From Marinilactibacillus piezotolerans (GTDB lineage Bacteria; Bacillota; Bacilli; Lactobacillales; Carnobacteriaceae_A): 64,000 bases of DNA. Positions 48,296-58,168 of the stretch are shown piece after piece (positions within the stretch are counted from its first letter, which is position 1; every line of letters begins with the position of its first letter). Both the position numbers and the translations under genes were made by a program. The stretch covers positions 124,001-188,000 of the forward strand of contig NZ_FWDP01000004.1 of the NCBI RefSeq assembly GCF_900169305.1, in the 5' to 3' direction. Below the pieces are notes generated by a model. The model was not told where the DNA came from. It searched no databases and saw only the letters and a list, made by a program, of their open reading frames with translations.

Positions 48296-48856
48296 ATGAG
48301 AGTAATATCAGGAGAATATGGCGGTAGACGATTGAAAGCCGTACCGGGTGATTCAACTAGACCGACAACGGATAAAATAAAAGAAGCAGTATTTCATATG
48401 ATCGGTCCGTACTTCGATGGCGGGAATGTCTTGGATCTTTATTCAGGAAGCGGATCTTTAGGCATCGAAGCCGTATCGAGAGGAATGGATCATGCTGTTC
48501 TCGTTGACTCTAACTATAAAGCAATTCAGATTATAAAAGAAAACATCCAAATGACGAAAGAACCAGATAAGTTTACGGTATTAAAAAAGAAAGATCGTCA
48601 AGCCCTTGCAGAGTTAGAAAGTAAAGGGACTGCTTTTGACCTTATCCTGTTAGATCCTCCTTATGCGCTGCAGGAAATCTCTGACATCATCAATGAACTC
48701 AGCTCAAAAAAACTGATTAGTCCAAAAGCACTGATCTTATGCGAAACGGATAAATCAATTGAACTTCCACAGCGCTCAGCTGGAATGGAAGTCATTAAAG
48801 AAAAAGTGTACGGCACGACTAAAATTACGGTTTATGAAGCGGGTGAACTATCGTGA
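48296..48856 (+). CDS. rsmD: 16S rRNA (guanine(966)-N(2))-methyltransferase RsmD
   Basis: A 186-residue SAM-dependent enzyme modifying 16S rRNA in the small subunit. RVISGEYGGRRLKAV and STRPTTDKIKEAVF at the N-terminus, the SAM loop LDLYSGSGSLGIEA and catalytic LDPPY are diagnostic. The start ATG 48296 follows GAGGGGACC. It overlaps coaD by 4 bp. Confidence 0.95.
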   Translation: MRVISGEYGGRRLKAVPGDSTRPTTDKIKEAVFHMIGPYFDGGNVLDLYSGSGSLGIEAVSRGMDHAVLVDSNYKAIQIIKENIQMTKEPDKFTVLKKKDRQALAELESKGTAFDLILLDPPYALQEISDIINELSSKKLISPKALILCETDKSIELPQRSAGMEVIKEKVYGTTKITVYEAGELS

Positions 48857-49341
48857 AAATAAAAGCTCTATATGCAGGCAGCTTTGATCCGTTTACTTAC
48901 GGGCATTTAAACATTGTTGCTAGAGCCGCAGCCTTATTTGATGAAGTATATATTTCAGTTAGTGAGAATACCTCAAAACAATCGCTTTTTACAATGGATC
49001 AGAGAATAGAAATCATTTCCAGTGTAATGGCTCAACAAAATATTCAAAATGTTTCGGTCATCAAGCATAGCGGCGGGCTGACTGTGGAACTTGCGAGATC
49101 TCTGGGTGTAAAAGCTCTGGTCCGAGGAATCCGTTCTGTAAAAGACATGGAGTACGAAATGGATATTGCCTCAATGAATAAAACGCAAGCTGCAGACATT
49201 GAAACGATTTTTTTAATGTCTGATGAAAAGTACCGCTTTATCAGTTCTTCTCTAATTAAAGAAGTGGCTAAATTTGATGGAGATCTAAATAAATTAGTGC
49301 CTAAGGTCGTACTTGAAAAATTGCAAAATCATTTACAGTAA
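48853..49341 (+). CDS. coaD: Phosphopantetheine adenylyltransferase
   Basis: A 162-residue nucleotidyltransferase making dephospho-CoA. The AGSFDPFTYGHLNI motif (variant of the T/HxGH signature), KALVRGIRSVKDMEYE and the C-terminal FISSSLIKEVAKFDGD are standard. The GTG start overlaps the rsmD stop. Confidence 0.96.
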   Translation: MKIKALYAGSFDPFTYGHLNIVARAAALFDEVYISVSENTSKQSLFTMDQRIEIISSVMAQQNIQNVSVIKHSGGLTVELARSLGVKALVRGIRSVKDMEYEMDIASMNKTQAADIETIFLMSDEKYRFISSSLIKEVAKFDGDLNKLVPKVVLEKLQNHLQ

Positions 49342-49362
49342 TAGTGAAAGCAGGCGAATAGA

Positions 49363-50451
49363 TTGAAAAGAATTCCAATTTGGGTTAAAGGAATCGTTAT
49401 CATTGTAGTGCTTTACTTATTCTTCCTTCAACCGATTCCTTACTATATTGAACGTCCCGGTGGTGCACTGGAGTTAGATACAATGATTGAAGTAGATGGA
49501 GAATATGCAGAAGATCCGGGTACTTATATGATGACGACAGTATCAATCATGCAAGCGACGCCTTTTACTTATTTATCGCAATTCTTACCTTATACAGATG
49601 TAGTACCCGAGTCCGCGTTATTTGGAGAAATTGAAAATTATGAGCAATATAATATGCTGCAGCGCTATTATATGGAAAGTTCCATTCACTCTGCTGTCGT
49701 CGCTGCTTTTGACGCAGCAGAGCAGCCTTATGACTTAACCTATAATGGCGTCTATGTGATGAGTGTCACTGAGAATTCTAGTTTTGCTGAGAGTCTCCAG
49801 ATGGGAGATGTGATTACGGGAATTGATGGGACAACTTTCGAAAATACGGAAGCATTCATGGAGTATATTAAAAACCAAGAGGTAGGACAGACGGTGTCGA
49901 TTGAGTATCAGCGGAATGGTACCGACTACGTTTCAGAAGGTGAGCTGGTTCAGTTAGAAGAAACTGGACAACCAGGTATCGGCATTACTCTAGTCGACCA
50001 GTCGACAGTAGAAACCGATCCGGAAGTCAGTGTACACTCTGGGGAAATCGGCGGACCTTCAGCTGGTTTGATGTATTCCCTGCAGATTTATTCTCAGATT
50101 ACCCAATCAAACCTAAAAGACGGCAGAAGAATTGCCGGTACGGGGACGATTGCAGATGATGGTTCGGTTGGACCAATCGGTGGCATCGACAAGAAAATCG
50201 TTGCTGCTGACAAAGAAGGTGCTGTAATCTTTTTTGCTCCGCACAATGAGCTTGAACCGGAATTGAAAGAGCAATATCCTGAGTATGAAACCAATTATGA
50301 AATTGCCGTTAATACTGCAGAAGATATTGGTACGGATATGGTAATCGTTCCTGTTCAATCGTTGAATGATGCGATTGACTATCTAGAACAAAGCAGCGTT
50401 GAAGCGAGTCTGCCGAGTTCAAAACAGGTAAACAATCTATTAGTTGCATAA
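49363..50451 (+). CDS. PDZ-Lon membrane serine protease (SepM/YlbL family)
   Basis: A 362-residue membrane-anchored protease with its active site outside the cell. A transmembrane helix (residues ~8-26) precedes a PDZ domain (~120-205) and a Lon-type S16 domain with the Ser233/Lys278 dyad in GGPSAGL and GGIDKKI. The family includes Streptococcus mutans SepM, which trims the competence peptide; here the substrate is unknown, though com genes follow. The TTG start has a weak SD. Confidence 0.9.
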   Translation: MKRIPIWVKGIVIIVVLYLFFLQPIPYYIERPGGALELDTMIEVDGEYAEDPGTYMMTTVSIMQATPFTYLSQFLPYTDVVPESALFGEIENYEQYNMLQRYYMESSIHSAVVAAFDAAEQPYDLTYNGVYVMSVTENSSFAESLQMGDVITGIDGTTFENTEAFMEYIKNQEVGQTVSIEYQRNGTDYVSEGELVQLEETGQPGIGITLVDQSTVETDPEVSVHSGEIGGPSAGLMYSLQIYSQITQSNLKDGRRIAGTGTIADDGSVGPIGGIDKKIVAADKEGAVIFFAPHNELEPELKEQYPEYETNYEIAVNTAEDIGTDMVIVPVQSLNDAIDYLEQSSVEASLPSSKQVNNLLVA

Positions 50452-50456
50452 TCAAT

Positions 50457-50492
50457 AGAGGAATCAGACCTTAGTGTCTGGTTCTTTTTTTA
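50457..50492 (+). terminator. Terminator after the ylbL-like gene
   Basis: GAATCAGAC pairs with GTCTGGTTC around CTTAGT, followed by TTTTTTT. Confidence 0.85.
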
Positions 50493-50563
50493 TTTTTAAC
50501 TGATGACTTTCAAAAAGATTGGATAATATATCTAATAGAGGTTGCTTGAGGAGGGATGGAGAG

Positions 50564-51298
50564 ATGTTTGGATTTTCAGAAAAATCTGATGTTATTGAAT
50601 GGATAAAAAATCTTAGCCTTCAAACAAAAGTGATATGTTTTTCAATGGTAGTAATCTGTTTACTGGGCATAACCTTATTGATACAGCAGAATGAAGACAA
50701 TGCAACCTCAGCTGAACAAACAGATTCAGTTGAAGCACTTTTGAGTGAATCATCAGAAGCGTCTTCAACATTATCTTCAGAGAAACCGACAAGCGATCCT
50801 GAAACAACAGTATCCGAAACTGAAAGTCAACCACCACATTCTGCTCTAGAAAATAAAGCTTTAGTCGTTGATATAAAAGGAGCGGTTGATCAACCGGGCG
50901 TTTACGAATTTCAATCTGGAGACAGAGTTGCAGATGCTGTCAAAGCAGCTGGCGGATTAACGAAGGATGCAGAAAACCAGCAAGTTAATCAGGCTAAACT
51001 GCTGGAAGACCAAATGATGATCTATGTGCCCGAAAAGGGTGAAAAAACTTTTCAACCTGCGATACAACCGGAACAGACAGCAGAATCTGCATCAAATACA
51101 GTAACTCTGGTCAATATAAATGAAGCAGCCGCATCTGAACTAATCACTTTAAATGGGATTGGAGAGGTAAGAGCACAGTCTATCATCCAGTATCGAGAAG
51201 AAAACGGCGGATTTAAAACGATTGAGGAAATTAAAAACGTTTCTGGCATCGGTGAAAAGATTTTTGAAAACTTAAAAAATGAAATTATGGTAGAGTAG
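50564..51298 (+). CDS. comEA: Competence DNA receptor ComEA
   Basis: A 244-residue membrane-anchored, double-stranded DNA-binding protein of transformation. A transmembrane helix (~24-42) is followed by a Ser/Thr/Glu-rich stalk, an SLBB domain (~105-160: VDIKGAVDQPGVYEFQSGDRV) and a C-terminal pair of helix-hairpin-helix motifs (LITLNGIGEVRAQSIIQYR; NVSGIGEKIFENLK). Start ATG 50564 follows GAGGAGGG. Confidence 0.94.
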   Translation: MFGFSEKSDVIEWIKNLSLQTKVICFSMVVICLLGITLLIQQNEDNATSAEQTDSVEALLSESSEASSTLSSEKPTSDPETTVSETESQPPHSALENKALVVDIKGAVDQPGVYEFQSGDRVADAVKAAGGLTKDAENQQVNQAKLLEDQMMIYVPEKGEKTFQPAIQPEQTAESASNTVTLVNINEAAASELITLNGIGEVRAQSIIQYREENGGFKTIEEIKNVSGIGEKIFENLKNEIMVE

Positions 51299-51309
51299 TC
51301 AATGTAGAA

Positions 51310-51338
51310 TTGCTTCGGAAAAAACTCTCTTGTATACT
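51310..51338 (+). promoter_or_regulatory. Promoter of comEB-comEC
   Basis: TTGCTT at 51310-51315, a 17-bp spacer, and TATACT at 51333-51338, placing comEB-comEC on a transcript that need not include comEA. Confidence 0.65.
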
Positions 51339-51409
51339 ATAGACACGGGAACTTTTATCCGAGAATAGAGATACTTAAATAAGCTATCTTATCGAAAGGA
51401 AACTGCTAA

Positions 51410-51904
51410 ATGAAAAACAGAATTCCCTGGAATCAATACTTCATTTCCCAAAGCATGCTTTTGGCCATGCGAAGTACATGTACAAGACTAGCAGTTGGAG
51501 CTGCTATCGTCAGAGAAAAACGAGTGATTTCGGGCGGGTATAATGGATCGGTCAGCGGAGATGTCCACTGCAGTGAACTTGGCTGTTACGTCGTTGAAGG
51601 TCATTGTGTCCGTACAGTTCATGCTGAAATGAATGCAATACTCCAATGCTCAAAATTTGGAGTAAAAACAGAAGGTGCGGATATCTATGTTACACACTTC
51701 CCGTGTTTGCAATGTACAAAAATGATCATTCAGGCAGGCATACAGAAAATCTACTATCTAAAAGACTACCATAATAATCCTTATGCAATAGAACTATTGG
51801 AGCATGCACGTGTAGAATACGAGCAAGTTGAAGTTCCAAAAGATTTATTTCAATCCATAGGTCATTTTTACAGTTCAGATCTAACTACCGAAACAGAACG
51901 ATAA
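51410..51904 (+). CDS. comEB: ComE operon protein 2-like deoxycytidylate deaminase family protein
   Basis: A 164-residue zinc deaminase of the dCMP deaminase family. Zinc ligands and catalytic Glu are in VHAEMNAI and FPCLQCTK. In Bacillus comEB lies between comEA and comEC although its importance for transformation is small. SD GAAAGGAAA. The next gene, comEC, starts 9 bp after its stop. Confidence 0.93.
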   Translation: MKNRIPWNQYFISQSMLLAMRSTCTRLAVGAAIVREKRVISGGYNGSVSGDVHCSELGCYVVEGHCVRTVHAEMNAILQCSKFGVKTEGADIYVTHFPCLQCTKMIIQAGIQKIYYLKDYHNNPYAIELLEHARVEYEQVEVPKDLFQSIGHFYSSDLTTETER

Positions 51905-51913
51905 GCATTTCTA

Positions 51914-54286
51914 TTGAAAGGCGTTTATATCTATCCGGCCCTCTTTTCTCTGGCGGTTGCTGTGTTCGTTCTTGAACAGTTCGCACTGCTGCCGCTTATA
52001 GCAGTCTGTATGATTTGTTTAAGAATCATTTTTACGAGAAATAAAAAAATAGTATGCCACTCTCTAGCTTGGGGCAGTCTGTTTTTTTTGCTGACCTTTA
52101 CTCAGCAGCTTAAGCAGGAAAGTGTTCTTACAGATCAGCAACCCGTGTTCATTACAGCAGTAGAGCAGACAACTGTTAGAATAGATGGAGATCAGTTAAG
52201 ATTTACAGGTCAGACAAAAAATCAAAACAATCAGACAGAAGAAATCGTAGTAACCTATCGTTTCTCAGAACAAGAGGAAAAAGAACGGTGGCAAACAAAA
52301 GAGATGCCTGAAATGTTGAAAATCACAGGTGGTTTAAAGCAACCGAGTACAGCTAGAAACTTTAACCAATTTGACTACCGTGCTTACCTGAAAAGAAAAC
52401 AGATCTACTGGACCTTAAAAGCCGAAAAAATAGAACCGGCAGAAGCCCATCAATCACTTTATTCTCTTGCTTATCAGATCGATAAGGTGAGATCTGATTT
52501 TTTTAACTTTATTGATCAGTATATACAAGGAAAACCAGCCAGCTATCTGAAGGCATTGCTGTTTGCAGATAAAAGAGCATTAAATGATTCTACTTTAGAA
52601 AATTACCGAGCGCTTGGTATTGTTCATCTGTTAAGTATTTCAGGTCTGCATATCTCATTTCTGATTGCTTTTGTTGAAAAAATACTGCTTCGATTAACGG
52701 TCACAAAAGAGAAAACAGCTTTGATTCTTTTTTGTCTGCTTCCTGTATATGGACTAATGGCTGGATTTGGGATCAGTGTCTTTAGGGCAGTGATTCAAGC
52801 GGTGTTGCGACTGGGAAGCCGTTTGCTGAAACTAAACATCTCTTCGCTGGATATATGGTCTTATACAATGCTTCTAGCATTAATAGTCGATCCATACCAA
52901 ATCTATTCGGCTGGGTTTCAGTTAAGCTATCTTTTAAGCGGCATTCTCATATTCCTTAGCGGTCAAACCTGGTTTATTAAACAGCCTGCCGTTAAATCGG
53001 TTATTTTATTGAATGGGCTTATTTCATTAGTCAGTCTGCCTATTTTGACCTATCATTTCTATGAGTTTTCTTGGGTTGTTTTATTATTGAATCTAGTATT
53101 TGTACCTTTATTCTCTTATCTAGTGCTTCCGCTGCTGATAGGTCTCTTGATCAGTATTCCTGTCTTAATGTTCCTTCCTTGGCTGGAAGGTTTAGTTTTC
53201 ATGGCCGATCTATGCTTGAACTATCTGGAAAAGCTTGTGGAAGCCATCAGCAGCAGTGCATCCTTTAATATTATTACAGGCAGGTTATCCATAATTGGAA
53301 TGACTATAATGCTGATAGGTGTTACCTGGTTGTTTATCAATTTTGAAAAATCTATCAAAAGGTGTAATCGTTGGCAATGGTGGGCAGCTGGTTCGCTTAT
53401 TGTTATAGGCTTGTTTTCTGAAGTTTATTCTCCTGCCGGCAAAGTTGTCATGCTGGATATCGGTCAAGGAGATGCGTTGTTGATCAAAGAGCCTTTTGGT
53501 CGCGGCAACTATCTGATCGACACAGGAGGAGCAGTGGATTGGAAAGAAAAAGAAGAATGGGCCAAAGCTGAAGCGCCATATTCAGTAGGGAATGATATAG
53601 TTATTCCCTCTTTAAAATCTTTGGGTGTTCCTAACTTGGATCAACTGATTTTAACCCATGCAGATACAGATCATGTTGGCGCATTAAAAGACATTTTAGA
53701 AGATATGCCGACAACAGAGATCACTGCAACAAAACGTACGCTGTTGGACCCAATTATACAAGAGAGCTATCCGCTGATTAAAAAACAGTCTATTAGTCTG
53801 AATGCAGTCAATGCAGCCAAACAAGAACGAGTTGGACCAGATCTGATGGTCTTATATCCTTTAACAGAAACAAACGTAACAGACGAAATCAGTAAAAACG
53901 ATGCTTCTTTAGTCTTATACGGAAAAATCGGGGGACAAAAGTGGTTATTCACTGGAGATGTGGAATCTGGTGGAGAAAATGAATTATTATCTTACTACCC
54001 GGGGTTAAAGGCTGATATACTGAAAGTTGCCCATCATGGAAGCAAAACTTCTTCACAGGAGACATTTGTAAATAAAGTGAGCCCTGCTGTCGCTCTTATA
54101 TCCAGTGGGCAGAATAATTTTTACGGACATCCCCATGCTGAAGTCGTCAAACGATTGAAAGCAGTTCAGGCAAAGCTGTATCGAACTGATCAGCAAGGGG
54201 CAGTGATGTTCACTTATCTGCAGCTGCCTATGCAGAAAAAGCCTAAGACAGCATTTAAGACCGCAATACCAGCTGAGATGAATTAG
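51914..54286 (+). CDS. comEC: ComEC/Rec2 DNA-uptake channel with MBL-fold domain
   Basis: A 790-residue polytopic protein forming the channel for single-stranded DNA in transformation. N-terminal helices and an OB-like domain (to ~150), the Competence domain (~215-480 with LSISGLHISFLIA), and a C-terminal metallo-beta-lactamase domain with ILTHADTDHVGALK (~580) and VAHHGSKTSS are all intact. The start is uncertain: TTG 51914 has no clear SD and may depend on coupling to comEB. Confidence 0.93.
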   Translation: MKGVYIYPALFSLAVAVFVLEQFALLPLIAVCMICLRIIFTRNKKIVCHSLAWGSLFFLLTFTQQLKQESVLTDQQPVFITAVEQTTVRIDGDQLRFTGQTKNQNNQTEEIVVTYRFSEQEEKERWQTKEMPEMLKITGGLKQPSTARNFNQFDYRAYLKRKQIYWTLKAEKIEPAEAHQSLYSLAYQIDKVRSDFFNFIDQYIQGKPASYLKALLFADKRALNDSTLENYRALGIVHLLSISGLHISFLIAFVEKILLRLTVTKEKTALILFCLLPVYGLMAGFGISVFRAVIQAVLRLGSRLLKLNISSLDIWSYTMLLALIVDPYQIYSAGFQLSYLLSGILIFLSGQTWFIKQPAVKSVILLNGLISLVSLPILTYHFYEFSWVVLLLNLVFVPLFSYLVLPLLIGLLISIPVLMFLPWLEGLVFMADLCLNYLEKLVEAISSSASFNIITGRLSIIGMTIMLIGVTWLFINFEKSIKRCNRWQWWAAGSLIVIGLFSEVYSPAGKVVMLDIGQGDALLIKEPFGRGNYLIDTGGAVDWKEKEEWAKAEAPYSVGNDIVIPSLKSLGVPNLDQLILTHADTDHVGALKDILEDMPTTEITATKRTLLDPIIQESYPLIKKQSISLNAVNAAKQERVGPDLMVLYPLTETNVTDEISKNDASLVLYGKIGGQKWLFTGDVESGGENELLSYYPGLKADILKVAHHGSKTSSQETFVNKVSPAVALISSGQNNFYGHPHAEVVKRLKAVQAKLYRTDQQGAVMFTYLQLPMQKKPKTAFKTAIPAEMN

Positions 54287-54301
54287 AGTGAGGAGCTCAA
54301 T

Positions 54302-55351
54302 ATGAGTGGATTAAATAAACAGCTACAAAAAATCAAAAGCAAACAACATGCTCCAGTCTATCTCGTCCAAGGTACGGAGCATGTTTTAAGTGAAAAGGTA
54401 AAATTTGCATTACTGAACTCCGTTTTGGATGAAGAAGCCACAGACTTTAATTTTGGGCAGTTTGATATGCGAGAAACAACGATTGACCTAGCGATACAAG
54501 AAGCAGAGTCCTTCCCGTTTTTTGGGGACAAACGGCTGATTTTTATTCAGCATCCCTTTTTTCTCACTGGGAAAACTGTTTCAAATGGACCCGATCATAA
54601 TACTGAATATTTGGAAAAGTATGTTCAAAATCCTTCAGAATTTACAGTGCTGGTCCTATTTGCACCTTATGATAAACTGGATAAAAGGAAAAAACTGACG
54701 AAAACACTTTTAAAACATTCAGAGGTCATCAATGTAGATCCCATGAATGAAAATGAAATCAAATCTTATATTCAACAAGCCTGTCAATCACAGGATTTTG
54801 CGATTGACACAGATGCTCTGGAAGAACTACTGAAACTGACAGACAGAAACCTTTCAAAAGGCATGCAGGAGCTGGACAAACTGATGATTTTTCATCAGCA
54901 AGACAAACGGATTTCTATTTCGACAGTGAGGTCATTAGTGCCAAAAACATTGGAACAGAACATTTTTGAACTAAATGATCTAGTCTTAAGCCGACAAGCA
55001 CAGCAGTCAATTGAACTTTACCAGGATCTGTTGATGCAAAAAGAAGATCCGATCAAAATAATTGCTTTGATGATCGGACAGTTTCGTTTGCTGCTGCAGG
55101 TAAAAATACTGAGAAAAAAAGGGTATCAGCAAGCAGATATTGCCAAGCTGTTGAAAGTGCATCCTTATAGAGTAAAGCTGGCACTTCAAAAAGAAAAGAA
55201 GTTTGATCAGAGTGTCTTGTCGCTTGCCCATCACCAGTTGATTGATGCTGACTTCCGGATTAAATCCGGACAAGTGCATCCTGAGCTGCAAGTAGAACTG
55301 TTTATACTGAATTTTACAGATCAGACCCCAGTACTTCAAAAGAATCTTTAA
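54302..55351 (+). CDS. holA: DNA polymerase III subunit delta
   Basis: A 349-residue clamp-loader subunit that opens the sliding clamp. Features are PVYLVQGTEHVLSEKV at the N-terminus, the AAA+-like fold without a functional P-loop, and a C-terminal collar domain (QNIFELNDLVLSRQAQQSIELY). SD GTGAGGAGC. The comEC-holA-rpsT order is conserved in Bacillus (yqeN). Confidence 0.94.
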   Translation: MSGLNKQLQKIKSKQHAPVYLVQGTEHVLSEKVKFALLNSVLDEEATDFNFGQFDMRETTIDLAIQEAESFPFFGDKRLIFIQHPFFLTGKTVSNGPDHNTEYLEKYVQNPSEFTVLVLFAPYDKLDKRKKLTKTLLKHSEVINVDPMNENEIKSYIQQACQSQDFAIDTDALEELLKLTDRNLSKGMQELDKLMIFHQQDKRISISTVRSLVPKTLEQNIFELNDLVLSRQAQQSIELYQDLLMQKEDPIKIIALMIGQFRLLLQVKILRKKGYQQADIAKLLKVHPYRVKLALQKEKKFDQSVLSLAHHQLIDADFRIKSGQVHPELQVELFILNFTDQTPVLQKNL

Positions 55352-55369
55352 AGTTTATGCATAGAAATA

Positions 55370-55398
55370 TTGCATAATTTTTTAGAATAATGTACAAT
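55370..55398 (+). promoter_or_regulatory. Promoter of rpsT
   Basis: TTGCAT at 55370-55375, a 17-bp spacer, and TACAAT at 55393-55398. The ~115-nt leader contains a small GTTGA/TCAAC hairpin. Confidence 0.65.
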
Positions 55399-55520
55399 GG
55401 AGAATGTTGAAAATCAACGGAATAGAGAAGGCGATTTTAAACATTCTTTGTAGAATCTATCTATGTAGAATAATGAATCTGCCGGATTTAAAGAATTTCT
55501 TATAAAGGAGTGTTTTGAAT

Positions 55521-55772
55521 ATGCCAAATATGGTGCAAACAATCAAACGTCAACGCCAAGATGTTAAAAAGAACGCTAACAACATTTCGCAAGTATCCGC
55601 TATGCGTAGTGCTAAGAAAAAATATTTAACAGCGGTTGAAAACGGACAAGACAATGCAGCTGAGTTATTTAACCAAGCAGCAAAAGCCATTGATGCAGCA
55701 GCAACTAAAGGATTAATCCACAAAAACAAAGCTGCCCGCGACAAGTCTCGTTTATCAAAAAAATTAGGATAA
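55521..55772 (+). CDS. rpsT: 30S ribosomal protein S20
   Basis: An 83-residue helical protein binding the 5' domain of 16S rRNA. The family pattern MPN...IKRQRQ, and [20 protein letters not shown] at the C-terminus, is clear. ATG 55521 follows AAAGGAG with 10-nt spacing; TTG 55515 is possible but gives a non-standard N-terminus. Confidence 0.97.
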   Translation: MPNMVQTIKRQRQDVKKNANNISQVSAMRSAKKKYLTAVENGQDNAAELFNQAAKAIDAAATKGLIHKNKAARDKSRLSKKLG

Positions 55773-55787
55773 TGTCTTAATTGAATT

Positions 55788-55832
55788 AAAAGTTCTTCCT
55801 TTCTGACCTGGTCAAAAGGAAGAGCTTTTTTT
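55788..55832 (+). terminator. Terminator after rpsT
   Basis: AAAAGTTCTTCCTTT pairs with AAAGGAAGAGCTTTT (one mismatch/wobble) around an inner TGACCTGGTCA palindrome, then TTT. Confidence 0.9.
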
Positions 55833-55842
55833 GTGCGGTTTA

Positions 55843-55870
55843 TGGTATGATTAATACGAATGTATGTTTA
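55843..55870 (+). promoter_or_regulatory. uvrB promoter with LexA-like box
   Basis: An extended -10, TGGTATGAT (55843-55851), is followed at once by CGAATGTATGTTTA (55857-55870), which matches 12 of 14 positions of the Firmicutes LexA/DinR box CGAACRNRYGTTYC. The box would cover the transcription start. Confidence 0.6.
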
Positions 55871-55890
55871 GTTTCGAAAGGGGAACCACA

Positions 55891-57876
55891 ATGCCTGATA
55901 ATAAATTTCAATTAAATTCCGTCTATCAGCCGAGCGGTGATCAGCCTGAAGCGATCAAAAAACTAATAAAGGGGATAAAAGCCGGACAAAAAGAACAGGT
56001 ACTCCTTGGAGCCACAGGTACAGGGAAGACTTTTACCATGTCCAATGTAATCCAAGAGGTAAATAAACCAACACTGGTTATTGCACATAACAAAACCTTA
56101 GCCGGACAATTATATTCGGAGTTCAAAGAATTTTTCCCAAATAATGCCGTTGAATATTTTGTCAGCTACTATGACTACTACCAACCAGAAGCTTATGTTC
56201 CATCTACAGATACTTTTATTGAAAAAGATGCTTCGATCAATGATGAGATCGATAAGTTGAGACACTCTGCGACGAGTTCTCTTTTAGAAAGAAGAGACGT
56301 CATTGTAGTCGCTTCAGTTTCTTGTATCTATGGTTTGGTTAACCCTAAAGATTATGAAGAACACGTGCTGTCTTTAAGAGCAGGGATGGAAATTAGTCGG
56401 GATGCTGTTTTAAGAAGATTAGTGGACATGCAATTTGAACGAAACGATATAGATTTCCAGCGGGGAAGATTTCGTGCACGCGGAGATATTGTTGAAATCT
56501 TTTTAGCTTCCAGAGAAAGCGAAGCCGTTCGTGTGGAATTTTTCGGTGATGAGATTGATCGGATTAGAGAAGTAGATGTATTGACTGGGGAAGTTAAAGC
56601 AGACTTATCACATGTGGCGATTTTTCCTGCAACCCACTTTGTTTCTAATGATGAACAGACAAGATCTGCCATTGATTCGATCAAAACAGAATTAGACAGC
56701 AGACTCAAAGAATTGAATGAGGATCATAAGTTACTGGAAGCACAGCGACTGGATCAGCGAACCCATTATGATATTGAGATGCTGATGGAAATGGGCTATT
56801 GCTCCGGGATTGAAAATTATTCCAGACATATGGATGGCAGAAAGCCCGGAGAAGCACCTTATACACTGTTGGATTTCTTCCCTGAAGATTCTTTGTTTGT
56901 TGTGGATGAGTCGCACATTACGATGCCTCAGATCCGCGGAATGTATAATGGTGACCGTGCCCGTAAGCAACAATTAGTTGAGCACGGCTTTAGGCTGCCG
57001 AGTGCACTGGACAACCGTCCTTTGAGATTAGAAGAGTTCGAAGAACGTGTTCCACAAATTACGTATATCTCTGCAACACCAGCAGATTATGAAATCAGCA
57101 GAGCTTCCCAGGTTGTCGAACAAATCATCAGACCGACTGGGTTACTGGACCCAATTATTGAGGTGAGACCGATTGAAGGCCAAATTGATGATTTGATTGA
57201 AGAAGTCAACCTGCGTATTGAAAAAAATGAACGAGTCTTTATTACAACACTTACTAAGAAAATGGCTGAAGATTTAACCGACTACCTTAAAGAAGTCGGG
57301 ATAAAAGTTCAATACCTGCACAGTGATATCAAGACGTTAGAGAGAACGCAGATTATTCGCGACTTGAGAGTCGGTAAGTTTGATGTATTGATTGGAATCA
57401 ACTTGCTGCGGGAAGGGTTGGATGTCCCAGAAGTTTCAATGGTGGCTATTCTTGATGCAGATAAAGAAGGATTTTTAAGAAGTACACGTTCACTGATTCA
57501 GACAATTGGACGAGCAGCGCGTAACGAGAACGGCAGAGTTATCATGTATGCAGATAAGCGGACAGACTCTATGAATATGGCGATAGAAGAAACCGAGCGT
57601 CGTCGTGAGATTCAAGAGGAGTACAACCGCGAACATGGAATTACTCCGAAAACAATTAAAAAAGAAGTACGCGATCTAATTCAAATTTCTACGGTAGTTG
57701 AAGATGGCGAAGGGTTATCGGAAGACAGCGTCAAGAAATTATCAAGAGAAGAAAGAAGAGAACTGATTGAAACGATGGAGCTGGAAATGAAGCAAGCTGC
57801 AAAAGAGCTTGATTTCGAAAAGGCTGCTCAGCTGAGAGATGTCGTAATGGAAATCAAAACAAAGTTCTCCAAATAA
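55891..57876 (+). CDS. uvrB: Excinuclease ABC subunit B
   Basis: A 661-residue damage-verification helicase of nucleotide excision repair. Walker [11 protein letters not shown], the beta-hairpin [15 protein letters not shown], helicase motif [10 protein letters not shown], motif [11 protein letters not shown] and the C-terminal UVR domain ([19 protein letters not shown]) are intact. The start ATG 55891 follows AAAGGGG. uvrA is not adjacent within the window. Confidence 0.97.
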   Translation: MPDNKFQLNSVYQPSGDQPEAIKKLIKGIKAGQKEQVLLGATGTGKTFTMSNVIQEVNKPTLVIAHNKTLAGQLYSEFKEFFPNNAVEYFVSYYDYYQPEAYVPSTDTFIEKDASINDEIDKLRHSATSSLLERRDVIVVASVSCIYGLVNPKDYEEHVLSLRAGMEISRDAVLRRLVDMQFERNDIDFQRGRFRARGDIVEIFLASRESEAVRVEFFGDEIDRIREVDVLTGEVKADLSHVAIFPATHFVSNDEQTRSAIDSIKTELDSRLKELNEDHKLLEAQRLDQRTHYDIEMLMEMGYCSGIENYSRHMDGRKPGEAPYTLLDFFPEDSLFVVDESHITMPQIRGMYNGDRARKQQLVEHGFRLPSALDNRPLRLEEFEERVPQITYISATPADYEISRASQVVEQIIRPTGLLDPIIEVRPIEGQIDDLIEEVNLRIEKNERVFITTLTKKMAEDLTDYLKEVGIKVQYLHSDIKTLERTQIIRDLRVGKFDVLIGINLLREGLDVPEVSMVAILDADKEGFLRSTRSLIQTIGRAARNENGRVIMYADKRTDSMNMAIEETERRREIQEEYNREHGITPKTIKKEVRDLIQISTVVEDGEGLSEDSVKKLSREERRELIETMELEMKQAAKELDFEKAAQLRDVVMEIKTKFSK

Positions 57877-57881
57877 CAGTG

Positions 57882-57910
57882 TTGACTTTCACAAGCGAAA
57901 CCTGTAGAGT
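57882..57910 (+). promoter_or_regulatory. Promoter of the pyr operon
   Basis: TTGACT at 57882-57887, a 17-bp spacer, and TAGAGT at 57905-57910. Confidence 0.75.
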
Positions 57911-57929
57911 AAATTTAAAGTTAATCGAT

Positions 57930-58103
57930 ATCCTTTAAAAAGTAGTCCAGTGAGGCTGATAAGGAGCAAAAGCGTTCAATACAGCATTGATCTAAATCAG
58001 TGCGATTGAAAATATAGGAGCAGAATCTATTCTGCATCTATATCTAATCCTGAATATATTTTGGGAAGCTCTCTTATCTAATATGGATAAGGGAGCTTTT
58101 TTT
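57930..58103 (+). promoter_or_regulatory. PyrR-dependent attenuator 1 (leader of pyrR)
   Basis: The PyrR-binding loop AGTCCAGTGAGGCT followed by AAGG lies at about 57944-57964. The terminator pairs AAGCTCTCTTATC (58066-58078) with GATAAGGGAGCTT (58086-58098) and ends in a T7 run. With UMP bound, PyrR stabilises the anti-antiterminator and transcription stops. Confidence 0.9.
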
Positions 58104-58168
58104 AATCATTCGATTGCCGACTCCAAGGGTCGTTAACTGACAGTGCAAAACGAAATGGAGGTATTCTG

